Source: CAYYHA01 sp964471535
GTDB taxonomy: Bacteria; Myxococcota; Myxococcia; SLRQ01
Reading direction: 5' to 3'
DNA: 8,605 nt
Assembly (NCBI GenBank): GCA_964471535.1
Contig: CAYYHA010000184.1
Span: 1 to 8,605 of the forward strand
Shown here one piece after another: positions 1 to 6,595 of this stretch. The translations under genes and the position numbers were made by a program. Each line of letters begins with the position of its first letter. The first letter of the stretch is position 1. The notes under the pieces were generated by a model. It was not told where the DNA came from. It searched no databases and saw only the letters and a list, made by a program, of their open reading frames with translations.

Positions 1-55
1 GGGTCCCGCCCCCGTGGGTGGGCCCTCTCTAGCACGGCGCCCGGACACCCGGGGC
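1..55. repeat. 55-bp direct repeat, copy 1 (at the window edge)
   Basis: Bases 1-55 are identical to bases 134-188, giving a period of 133 bp. The match stops sharply at the 3' side (base 56 is g, base 189 is c). Its left limit cannot be seen because copy 1 begins at the first base of the window. The 133-bp period is not a multiple of three, so the two copies fall in different reading frames. This could be the edge of a tandem array or a mark of a k-mer-based assembly breaking at a repeat. Confidence 0.9.
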
Positions 56-133
56 GCCCCCTCGGCCCCTGCACCCCGACGGGCCCAGGACCTTGCGCAG
101 CCATGGGCCACGACTTTGCGGTGGCCATCACGT

Positions 134-188
134 GGGTCCCGCCCCCGTGGGTGGGCCCTCTCTAGCACGGCGCCCGGACACCCGGGGC
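134..188. repeat. 55-bp direct repeat, copy 2
   Basis: This is the second perfect copy of the sequence at 1-55. It lies in the non-coding stretch behind the cyclase-like gene, just beyond that gene's terminator-like hairpin. A short frame (103-165) ends inside it with a peptide ending VPPPWVGPL, but this is too short and unsupported to call a gene. No similarity to a known insertion sequence or REP-type element was recognised. Confidence 0.9.
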
Positions 189-193
189 CCGTC

Positions 194-236
194 GAGCCGA
201 GCCGGCCCTGCCCCCGCCGGCACCGGGGCTCGGCTC
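194..236 (-). terminator. GC-rich stem-loop at the stop codon of the cyclase-like gene
   Basis: Bases 194-203 (GAGCCGAGCC) and 227-236 (GGCTCGGCTC) form a perfect 10-bp stem around a 23-base loop that can itself pair (GCCGGC at 201-206 and 216-221). The right arm overlaps the stop codon of the minus-strand gene, which reads TGA at 237-235. No T-run follows on the minus strand, so this is not a canonical intrinsic terminator. It could be a U-less terminator or an mRNA 3'-end stabiliser. Confidence 0.45.
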
Positions 237-2709
237 ATCCGCGATCCATCGGCGTGAGTGCGCGCTGCAGCGCCTCCGAGCGCGCAAGCCGCTGCGCCAC
301 CGGGCCCTCGGAATCGAGCAGCTCCCACACCTCGAGGGGCCCCGCCGCTTCCATCCCCTTGAAGGTGACGCGCCCTGCGAACCGGAAGAGATCCACCACG
401 GCGCCCCCCTCGCCAAGGTGGACCACCAGGGTCAGGACCGGCTCGAAGAAGGCGAAGGCCTCCGTCAGCTCGCCAGGCAGCTCCGAGGTGCGCAGCTGGG
501 CCACGTAGAAGTGTCCTCGGCCCACCGTCTCCTGATAGGCGCGCAGGGCCTCCCGGGAGAGGGCCTCGCCCGCGTTGTAGATGGCGCTCGCTTCGGCGAC
601 GCGGCGCCGCACCGCCTCACGCCCCCCTTCCGTCGTCTCGTGCACGAAGCGACGAGCCCGCTCCCGGTACACCGCGAGCGCCTCGTCCCCCCGCCCCGAT
701 TCCAGAGCCCGCCGGATGGCGAGCTCCTCGCCCGCCGAGATGGGAAGGCCGATGCTCCCCGACACGTAGACGCGGAAGGGAAGCTGCAGCGCCGGCCGTC
801 CGCTCCTCTCCCGCGCCTCCTCGAGCATCGCCTCGACGAGCTGCCGCACCGCCGCCGACCGCCCGGTGCCCCGGGCCGACTCGTTGATCTTCTCGGCGAT
901 CGCCACGCGCAGCTCGCCCCACACCGGGTCCTCGAAGCGAAGCACGGTGGGCGCCGGGCCGAAGCTGATGAAGGTGCCGGCGGAGAGTTCCGCGGCCGCG
1001 AGTGCGGCCTCGCCCGCGGCCGTCAGGCGCTCCCGCAGCTCCCGCGCATAGGTTCGCAGGTGGCGCCGGATCTCCCGAGCCAGGGTGAGCAGGGCGACGA
1101 CGTCGCCGCTGACCGACACCGCATCCCCGAGGAGGTTGTTCAGGTGAATCCCGCCGCGGTCGTCGAGGTCCACGAGACCGGTGTAGTGGCGGCGCGCCAG
1201 AGCGAGGATGGGCTCGTAGAAGTTGCGCCGCAAGAAGTCGGCCATCGCCTCTTCCTTCAGCTCCGCCGTCCGCAGCGTGAAGTCCTTCATGTCGGTGAAC
1301 AGGTGCGCGACTTCGGCGCTGCGGGCGAGCCCGCTGCCCAGGTGCAGTGGCTCTCCCTGGGCCGAGAGCCGGTAGAGGCGACCACGCGCGTATTCATGCT
1401 CCAGATCACGGTCGGTCTCCTTCCCGGTGCGTCGCTGCAGCGCTGCGAGCGAGGGGCTCGCGGCATCGGCGGCCAGGCGATCCCCCTGCGCCACCGCGAG
1501 CGCGTCGGCAGCCCGGGCGACGGCGGCATCGAGGCCCCCAGCCAGCGCCGGATCCGGCCGCTGCGGGCGGTAGCGATCGAGCCACTCTGCGAGGACCACG
1601 AGGCACTGCGCCGCCGGGCCGTCGCAGGCGGCGGCCCAGCCGTCGATCTGTCGGAGGAGTTCGCGCCGCGCTTGCCGCTCGGCAGAGGCCGCCTCGAGCG
1701 CACCTGGCTCCCAGGCAAAGGCGAGCAGTGCCTTCTGGATCTCCGGTGCACGCACCGCGGCGAGCGCGGCATACACCCGGTCGAGGAGTTCGGCGCGGCA
1801 GGCTGCGGCGACCACGAGCCGCCGCGTCCCTCGGGTCCGGCCGGCGGCGGCTACCGCGCTTCGTGCCGCGAGCGGTCCCTCACGCCGCACCACCGGTCCC
1901 ACCTCACGTTCGAGGGCCACCAGATCGTCGGGGAGGAGCGGCAGCGTTCGGCAGTGGTCCAGCGTCTCCGGCCAGCTGTGGAAGGTGACCTGCGGGTTCG
2001 CGACCACCGCCCAGGCCAGGGGAGGCGGCCCACCCCCCGCTGCCGCGGCCAGCACCACCCGCTGCGTCAGCTCGAGGCCGAGGAGCAGGGCGGCGCCCAG
2101 CTCGCGGCTTGGCCGGGTGGGCAAGCGAAGCTCAGTGACCAGACGCCGTGCCTCCCCAAAACACGGCGCAAGCATCCAGTGCAAGAGCAGCGGTGTGTCC
2201 TCCCCCGCCTCGCGTCCCTCCTCCACCGCCCGCTCGGCCAGCGGTATCCAGGCGCGAAGGAGGCGCCGGCCCGCCCCCTCCTCGCCCCACCAGCTCGCGA
2301 GCACGCCCGCATCGAGCCCGGGGAGGAAGCGCGCCGCCGCCGCCATGGCGGCGCGCATGGCGTGGCTGCGCACCGTCGACGGCGGCGCATAGGCCGGCGG
2401 GCGCAGCGAGACCGTCCCCCCCTCGCTGGCCAGGAGCACCGTGTCGTAGACGGCATCCCCGAGGCGATCCCGGTTGCGCGACACGTAGAGGTTGAGCAGC
2501 TCATCGAGGGCGCGCTGAAAGAGGCGTCGAAGATCCTCGCCGATGGCGTAGGGGATCACCAGGTCCGCCTCGCTGGTGCCCAGGCGGTAGCGCGCCGTCC
2601 CCAACCGTCGCACGCGAACCGCGGTCGGCCCGACCCCGGCCCGTCCGGCGGCCTCCCACCACCGAGCGTAGAGCGCTATCCGATCTGCAAGCCGGTCCGC
2701 GAGCTGCAT
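235..2709 (-). CDS. Large protein with divergent class III nucleotidyl cyclase-like domain
   Basis: This encodes 824 residues from the ATG at 2709. A TTG three codons upstream (2718) is also open, but the ATG has an AGGG ten bases away. Residues ~1-460 match nothing I recognise: an Ala/Arg/Leu-rich, mostly helical region with no membrane segments or signal peptide. Residues ~467-800 look like a class III cyclase. FTDMKDFT (~471-478) carries the first metal Asp, LLGDA (~526-530) the second, and INESAR (~608-613) the Asn-x3-Arg transition-state pair. The region near 775-800 (RVTFKGMEAAGPLEVWELL) resembles the family's C-terminal strand. The usual base-selecting Lys before GD is Asn, and the Asp before the Asn/Arg motif is Glu. 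About 80-90 extra residues sit between the NxxxR motif and the end of the domain. cAMP or cGMP synthesis is therefore possible but unproven; it may make another nucleotide or only sense one. The gene is divergent from the MgtC-type gene. Confidence 0.8.
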   Translation of the reverse strand: MQLADRLADRIALYARWWEAAGRAGVGPTAVRVRRLGTARYRLGTSEADLVIPYAIGEDLRRLFQRALDELLNLYVSRNRDRLGDAVYDTVLLASEGGTVSLRPPAYAPPSTVRSHAMRAAMAAAARFLPGLDAGVLASWWGEEGAGRRLLRAWIPLAERAVEEGREAGEDTPLLLHWMLAPCFGEARRLVTELRLPTRPSRELGAALLLGLELTQRVVLAAAAGGGPPPLAWAVVANPQVTFHSWPETLDHCRTLPLLPDDLVALEREVGPVVRREGPLAARSAVAAAGRTRGTRRLVVAAACRAELLDRVYAALAAVRAPEIQKALLAFAWEPGALEAASAERQARRELLRQIDGWAAACDGPAAQCLVVLAEWLDRYRPQRPDPALAGGLDAAVARAADALAVAQGDRLAADAASPSLAALQRRTGKETDRDLEHEYARGRLYRLSAQGEPLHLGSGLARSAEVAHLFTDMKDFTLRTAELKEEAMADFLRRNFYEPILALARRHYTGLVDLDDRGGIHLNNLLGDAVSVSGDVVALLTLAREIRRHLRTYARELRERLTAAGEAALAAAELSAGTFISFGPAPTVLRFEDPVWGELRVAIAEKINESARGTGRSAAVRQLVEAMLEEARERSGRPALQLPFRVYVSGSIGLPISAGEELAIRRALESGRGDEALAVYRERARRFVHETTEGGREAVRRRVAEASAIYNAGEALSREALRAYQETVGRGHFYVAQLRTSELPGELTEAFAFFEPVLTLVVHLGEGGAVVDLFRFAGRVTFKGMEAAGPLEVWELLDSEGPVAQRLARSEALQRALTPMDRG

Positions 2710-2785
2710 CTGGGTCAAACCCTAGCACCCCCCGCCGCCGCGTCTTCTTTTGGCCCCCGTCCCCGGGAGAGGGTAAACCCAAGGC
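2710..2785. promoter_or_regulatory. Divergent intergenic region with paired GGGT-(C)AA-ACCC dyads
   Basis: This 76-bp gap must hold the promoters of two divergent genes. It carries GGGT-CAA-ACCC at 2712-2722, directly upstream of the minus-strand ATG, and GGGT-AA-ACCC at 2771-2780, five bases before the plus-strand GTG. The two sites differ only by one base in the spacer. A regulator bound at both could control both genes at once, which is inference. I see no convincing -35/-10 pair in this GC-rich stretch. Possible Shine-Dalgarno cores are AGGG (2723-2720, minus) and GAGGG (2769-2773, plus, 12 bases from GTG). Confidence 0.4.
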
Positions 2786-4102
2786 GTGGATTTGAGCCCC
2801 TACGAGCCCTATGCGTCTCTGGCCGTGGTGGTCGCGGTGGGGCTGCTCATCGGCCTCGAGCGTGAGCGCCGCCCGGTGCCTGGCGCAGGCGGGGAGCGGG
2901 GAGACCGCAGCGCACGCCACGCGGCCGGTGCGCGCACCTTTCCCCTCATCGGGCTCCTGGGGGCCCTCGCCGGCCTGCTCCTCCCGGCGACCGGCTGGTG
3001 GCTGGCGTTCGGCGGCCTCATAGGCGTCATCGTCTTCGGCGTCCTTGCCTACCGGCAGGAGGCGCGCATCGAGGTGGAAACCGGGCTGACGACCGAGGTG
3101 GCCATGGCCGTCACCTACCTCCTGGGCGTCCTGGGAACCGCGCCCGGCCTCTTCGAGAGCGTCAACCACAAGCTCATCGCCGTCGCCATGCTGGGTGTGG
3201 GCGTCACCGCCCTCCTCTCGGCCAAGCCGATCCTCCATCGGCTCGCCGCGCGCGCCTCGCAGGAGGACGTCATCGCGACGGTGAAGTTCCTCATCGTCGC
3301 CGTCATCGTGCTGCCGCTGCTCCCCGATCGGAACTTCGGTCCCTACGAGGTGCTCAACCCCCGGGAGATCGGGTGGATGGTGGTCCTCATCGCCGGCATC
3401 TCCTTCGCCGGCTACGTGGCCGCGCGGGCCTACGGTAGCCGGGGCCTGGGGCTGACGGGGATCCTCGGCGGCCTCGTCTCTTCGACCGCGGTCGCCGCGT
3501 CGTTCTCGCCTCGGGCGCGCAGCCATCCCGAGCTCCACCCGGCGCTGAGTCTGGCCGTCGTCGGCGCCTCCTCGTTGATGTTCCCGCGGGTGGTGGTGGA
3601 GGTGGCCATCGTCGGCCCGAGTCTGCTGCCCACGGTGGCAGTCCCCATGGGGGTGATGGGCGCGGCGGGGCTCGCGCTGTCCGTCTGGACCTACCGGCGC
3701 GGCACCAAAACGCGCGCCGAGCCGCCGGAGCTTCCCCTGAAGAATCCCTTCGAGCTGGGGACGGCGCTTACCTTCGGTCTGGTCTACGCCTTCGTGCTCG
3801 TGCTCTCGAAGGCGGCCACCGACCTCCTCGGCTCCGGCGGGACCTATCTCGTGGGGCTCATCGCCGGGACCACCGACGTGGACGCCATCACCCTCTCCAT
3901 GGCGCGGCTGGCCCGCAGCGCCGAGGTCTCCCGGCAGGTGGCGGCGACCACCATCTTTCTCGGAGCGGTGAGCAACACGCTGGTGAAGGCGGGAATCGCG
4001 GTGGTGCTCGGCGGCGTCGACTTCGGCCGCCGCGTGGCCCTTGCGTTCGTGCTCATCCTCGCGAGCGGCGCGCTGGCCACCCTCGCCCTGTGGCTCGTCT
4101 AG
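2786..4102 (+). CDS. MgtC/SapB family membrane protein with DUF4010 domain
   Basis: This encodes 438 residues of a polytopic inner-membrane protein. The N-terminal third is MgtC/SapB-like: a first hydrophobic segment (~10-24) ending in the family signature GLLIGLERE (19-27), then helices near 52-68, 71-88, 105-119 and 130-146. The rest fits DUF4010: helices around 164-180, 197-214 and 222-240 (with GGLVSSTAVAASF), several more up to ~300, and the conserved NPFELGTALTFGLVYAF (320-336) and GLIAGTTDVDAITLSMA (357-373). About 11-12 segments are expected, and the length is normal for the fused family. MgtC proteins are linked to survival at low Mg2+, but the role of the DUF4010 version is not established. 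The GTG start is chosen because MDLSPYEPYASLAVV leads straight into the first helix; its Shine-Dalgarno is weak. The gene is divergent from the cyclase-like gene and convergent with the aconitase-family gene. Confidence 0.9.
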   Translation: MDLSPYEPYASLAVVVAVGLLIGLERERRPVPGAGGERGDRSARHAAGARTFPLIGLLGALAGLLLPATGWWLAFGGLIGVIVFGVLAYRQEARIEVETGLTTEVAMAVTYLLGVLGTAPGLFESVNHKLIAVAMLGVGVTALLSAKPILHRLAARASQEDVIATVKFLIVAVIVLPLLPDRNFGPYEVLNPREIGWMVVLIAGISFAGYVAARAYGSRGLGLTGILGGLVSSTAVAASFSPRARSHPELHPALSLAVVGASSLMFPRVVVEVAIVGPSLLPTVAVPMGVMGAAGLALSVWTYRRGTKTRAEPPELPLKNPFELGTALTFGLVYAFVLVLSKAATDLLGSGGTYLVGLIAGTTDVDAITLSMARLARSAEVSRQVAATTIFLGAVSNTLVKAGIAVVLGGVDFGRRVALAFVLILASGALATLALWLV

Positions 4103-4128
4103 ACACCACGGCGGTGGGGTGTGCCGCC
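4103..4128. terminator. Hairpin between convergent genes
   Basis: Directly after the TAG of the MgtC-type gene, ACACCAC (4103-4109) can pair with GTGGGGTGT (4114-4122) around a GGCG tetraloop, with a two-base GG bulge. GGCGG (4110-4114) can instead pair with CCGCC (4124-4128). The 69-bp gap separates two convergent genes, where a bidirectional terminator is expected. No T-run is present on either strand, and the rest of the gap is alternating CG-rich sequence, so this is tentative. Confidence 0.3.
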
Positions 4129-4171
4129 GCGCGGGGTCGCGCGCGCGCAGGCAGCCGCACGCGCCTACGGC

Positions 4172-6214
4172 TCACGCGGCGGCCTCGTCGCGCTCCGGCG
4201 GCGAGGGGGCGGTGATGTACCCGGCGACGGCGCTCGCTGCCACCACCAGCGGGCTGGCCAGGTAGACCTTGCCCGGCCCGCTGCGCCCGGGGAAGTTCCG
4301 GTTGATGGCCGAGACGGTCACCGTCTCCTCCCGTGTGGAGACGCCTGGGCCGGCGCGGATGCAGGCCCCGCAGGAGGGGTTGACCAGCTTCACACCCGCC
4401 GCTTCGAAGATCTCGATGTAGCCCTTCTCTTCGGCGTAGCGCCGGATCTTCTGGGAGCCGAACTGGATGTACAGTTCGACCCCGTCGGCGACCTTCCGGC
4501 CCTCGGCGAGCGCCTGCTCGAGGACGCTTGCGTACATGTCCATGTCCGCCATCTTGCCGCCGGTGCAGGAGCCTCCGTAGGCGATGTCGATTCTCACCTT
4601 GCCGCCGGCGTTGGCCTCGAGCTGCGACAGAGGGATGCCGTTCCGCGGGTCGCCCGGGGTGGCCACCATCGGCTCGACGGTGGAGAGGTCGATCTCCATC
4701 TGGTGGGCGTAGTGGGCGTCGCGATCGCTCTCGAGGATCCCCGCCCGGGCCGCTTCGAGGTCCACGCCCGGCCGCACCCACTCGAGCCATTCGAGGGTGC
4801 GCTCGTCCGCCTCGATGATCCCCGTGGTGGCGCCCGCTTCCACCGCCATGTTGGTCAGGGTCGCCCGCTCGTCCATGGAGAGGTCGGCGAGTCCGGGACC
4901 GGTGAACTCCAGGACCTGCCCGATGGCCCGACCCTCCTTGTAGTAGTCGTGGCTCATGATGAAGAGCATCAGGTCCTTGGCGCTCACGCCGGGACGCCGG
5001 GCGCCGTAAAGGTGGATGCGGACCGTCTCCGGCACCTTCACCCGCACGTCCCTCGTGTACCAGAGGTTCGCCATGTCGGTGGTGCCCACCCCGAAGGCGA
5101 AGGCGCCGAGGGCACCGGCGGTGCAGGTGTGGCTGTCGGTGCCCACGATCACCTGCCCGGGCAGCCCGATGTCCTCGAGGACGGCGTTGTGGCAGATGGC
5201 CTCGCTTCCGCCCTCGGGCACCTCTCCGTAGAGGCGGATCCCCTGCCGCTCGGCGAAGGCCGCCTGCGTCTCGGCGAGGCCGCTTGCTTTTTCGAGCAGG
5301 CCCATCTTCCGCTGTGCCTCGGGCATCACCTCCCCGAGGAAGGTGAGGTGATCGCGGAAGGCGAAGACGCTCTCGGGTTCGGCCACCTTCGCCTCGGCTC
5401 CGAACTTCTCTTCGAAGAGGGCAGCGGCCATGGGGGTGACGTATTCGTGGGAGAAGCGCACGTCGGCGCGGATGAAGAGCGCGTCGCCGGGTGCGACCGC
5501 AGGCAGGCCGATCTTTCCGATGGCTGCGTCGGCGACGGCGTGCCGGGCGATGATCTTCTCGACGAGGGTCATCGGCCGGGGGCCGGTGGTGATTTCCGGC
5601 GGTGAGACGTCTCCGGCCAGCCGCGCCTTGTTGTACTCGAAGAGACCCCCGTAGCGGACGATGTCGGCGCTGATGGGATCGAGGCCGCGGGTGAAGGTCT
5701 CGAGGGGGATCTCTTCGCCGGCGAGGATGCGCGGCACGAGGGAGAGATCGGTGCTGACGAGCATCCCGATGTTGATGCAGTTTTGCCCGTAGATCTTCTC
5801 GATGGTGTCGGCGATCACCAGGCGGATGCCCGCGTACTTCTCCGCGTAGGGGGCGTGCTCCCGGCTGGAGCCGCAGCCCTTGGACAGCCCGCTGACGACC
5901 ACCTCGGCCCCGAAGGCGGCGACGTCGCCCGGCTCGACGCACTTTCCGCGCAGGCCCGCGTAGACGTAGTGCCCCAGGGTCTCGTCGTAGTGGAAACAGA
6001 CCCAGCCGGGCGTGATCTCGTCGGTGGAGATGTTCCCCATGCGGGGGCGCTCCGGATCCCATTGAATGGGCCCTTCCTTCAGCTGTTGGCGGACGAGCTC
6101 GGGATCTTCGGTGAGGAAGAGGATCTTCGGCCGGAACTTCACGGTGCGCCGGGTGTTCGAGGCGTCCGAAGGTCCGGTCTCCTCGGGGTGGCGGCCGGTG
6201 GACGTGTCTCCCAT
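4172..6214 (-). CDS. Single-chain aconitase/3-isopropylmalate dehydratase-family hydro-lyase, swivel domain first
   Basis: This encodes 680 residues of a cytosolic [4Fe-4S] hydro-lyase that should isomerise a hydroxy-di- or tricarboxylic acid by dehydration and rehydration. Residues ~26-200 are the swivel (LeuD-like) domain: NISTDEITPG (61-70) and SKGCGSSREHAPYAEKY (111-127), the active-site Ser-Ser-Arg-Glu loop. Residues ~215-670 are the LeuC-like catalytic part: GTDSHTCTAGALGAFAFGVG (358-377), cluster Cys550 in GGSCTGGK, and Cys615/Cys618 in PSCGACIRAGPG. The order is reversed relative to AcnA (swivel last). It resembles AcnB in putting the swivel first, but lacks the AcnB HEAT-like domain. 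Motifs lean to LeuC/LeuD, yet the cluster loop reads SCTGGK rather than the usual SCTN, so the substrate (isopropylmalate, citrate, homocitrate or other) is open. No leuA or leuB neighbour is present. The ATG has no clear Shine-Dalgarno; a GTG at codon 25 is an alternative start just before the conserved VKFRPKILFL. Confidence 0.88.
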   Translation of the reverse strand: MGDTSTGRHPEETGPSDASNTRRTVKFRPKILFLTEDPELVRQQLKEGPIQWDPERPRMGNISTDEITPGWVCFHYDETLGHYVYAGLRGKCVEPGDVAAFGAEVVVSGLSKGCGSSREHAPYAEKYAGIRLVIADTIEKIYGQNCINIGMLVSTDLSLVPRILAGEEIPLETFTRGLDPISADIVRYGGLFEYNKARLAGDVSPPEITTGPRPMTLVEKIIARHAVADAAIGKIGLPAVAPGDALFIRADVRFSHEYVTPMAAALFEEKFGAEAKVAEPESVFAFRDHLTFLGEVMPEAQRKMGLLEKASGLAETQAAFAERQGIRLYGEVPEGGSEAICHNAVLEDIGLPGQVIVGTDSHTCTAGALGAFAFGVGTTDMANLWYTRDVRVKVPETVRIHLYGARRPGVSAKDLMLFIMSHDYYKEGRAIGQVLEFTGPGLADLSMDERATLTNMAVEAGATTGIIEADERTLEWLEWVRPGVDLEAARAGILESDRDAHYAHQMEIDLSTVEPMVATPGDPRNGIPLSQLEANAGGKVRIDIAYGGSCTGGKMADMDMYASVLEQALAEGRKVADGVELYIQFGSQKIRRYAEEKGYIEIFEAAGVKLVNPSCGACIRAGPGVSTREETVTVSAINRNFPGRSGPGKVYLASPLVVAASAVAGYITAPSPPERDEAAA

Positions 6215-6223
6215 CGTCGGTGG

Positions 6224-6252
6224 AATATGGCCCAGGATGGGCCGGCTTCCAA
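6224..6252 (-). promoter_or_regulatory. Candidate sigma70-type promoter of the aconitase-family gene
   Basis: Read on the minus strand, TTGGAA (6252-6247; 4 of 6 to TTGACA) and CATATT (6229-6224; 4 of 6 to TATAAT) are separated by exactly 17 bases. The -10 box ends nine bases before the annotated ATG at 6214, so transcription would start at or next to the start codon. This fits the lack of a Shine-Dalgarno and suggests a leaderless mRNA, or else a true start further inside the gene. Confidence 0.35.
6229..6243. promoter_or_regulatory. Operator-like dyad in the promoter spacer
   Basis: GGCCCA-GGA-TGGGCC is a perfect 6-3-6 inverted repeat. It lies inside the 17-base spacer of the candidate promoter and touches its -10 box. 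A repressor bound here would block RNA polymerase. The regulator is unknown; no transcription factor gene is visible in the window. In such GC-rich DNA, a 6-bp dyad can also arise by chance. Confidence 0.35.
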
Positions 6253-6386
6253 GAGCGGTCCGCGCGCGTCGCGTTCCTTCCCGGCGCTCTCCGTGCGCCG
6301 CGCGGGCTCGGCCGGGCTCGCGCGGCCCGCCCCGATCCCGACCCTGATCCGGCCGCCCCCCGTCACGGGAGCCCCTAGAGCCCCCC

Positions 6387-6415
6387 TTTCACCGGAACCT
6401 GGGTCCGGAGCGAAA
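6387..6415. promoter_or_regulatory. Nested inverted repeat, possible regulatory site
   Basis: CCGGA (6392-6396) and TCCGG (6404-6408) form a perfect stem around seven bases, and TTTC (6387-6390) and GAAA (6412-6415) extend the symmetry on the outside with unequal 1- and 3-base offsets. It lies about 175 bases upstream of the aconitase-family ATG. It could be an upstream regulator site or an RNA hairpin. No known consensus was matched. Confidence 0.25.
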
Positions 6416-6546
6416 TGAAAGCGCAATGATTCTGGTGGGTTGAGGGGATGGCCAGGGAAACGTGCGACCGGATCTGTCGCGAAGCTGCGATCCGAAGGAC
6501 GGAGAAGGACCCCTAGTAGGATCCGAGAAATCAGGTACTTACCAGT

Positions 6547-6590
6547 CCGCCGGGCGTTCAGCAGCTAAGCGGCGAACGGCGGGTGCCCGC
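6547..6590 (-). terminator. Hairpins downstream of the patatin stop codon
   Basis: Within 50 bases after the patatin stop there are two overlapping structures: GCGGG-TG-CCCGC (6579-6590), and a longer imperfect stem pairing 6547-6559 with GAACGGCGG (6574-6582), which has a 4-base bulge. No T-run follows. They are well placed to end or protect the patatin transcript, but the evidence is only structural. Confidence 0.3.
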
Positions 6591-6595
6591 GGGGC

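Larger units (their letters stand above)
6215..6595. other. 381-bp non-coding stretch upstream of the aconitase-family gene
   Basis: This is the longest gap in the window. No frame here resembles a protein, and its composition is less extreme in the middle (6410-6550) than in the genes. It serves as the upstream region of the aconitase-family gene and the 3' region of the patatin gene. It holds a candidate promoter with a dyad (6224-6252), a nested inverted repeat (6387-6415) and hairpins near the patatin stop (6547-6590). No riboswitch, tRNA or T-box pattern was recognised. Confidence 0.7.

Noticed and set aside
103..165. Short frame MGHDFAVAITWVPPPWVGPL ending inside the second repeat copy
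   Set aside because: It has only 20 codons, no Shine-Dalgarno and no known family, and the repeat copies lie in different frames. It could be the tail of a gene entering from the left, since the frame is open back to base 1, but nothing supports that.
1..188. CRISPR-like repeat pair
   Set aside because: There are only two copies, the 55-bp repeat is longer than usual, the 78-bp spacer is too long, and no cas gene is nearby.
418..2865. An 815-codon open frame on the plus strand opposite the cyclase-like gene
   Set aside because: It is rich in Arg, Pro, Gly and His with no recognisable motif, as expected for the antisense of a GC-rich gene. The minus-strand frame carries cyclase motifs and a sensible start.
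4129..4150. Alternating CG run, possible Z-DNA-prone tract
   Set aside because: It is short and expected by chance in DNA of this composition.
4053..6062. Long frames overlapping the aconitase-family gene (669 codons on the minus strand; 494 codons at 4121-5605 on the plus strand)
   Set aside because: The conserved SSREH, DSHTCT and PSCGAC motifs are only in the 4172-6214 frame. The others are low-complexity Arg/Gly-rich or antisense frames.
6510..6535. Short repeated GGATCC/GATCCG words in the intergenic region, considered as a regulator site or RNA element
   Set aside because: The words are short and unevenly spaced, and form no stable or family-like structure.
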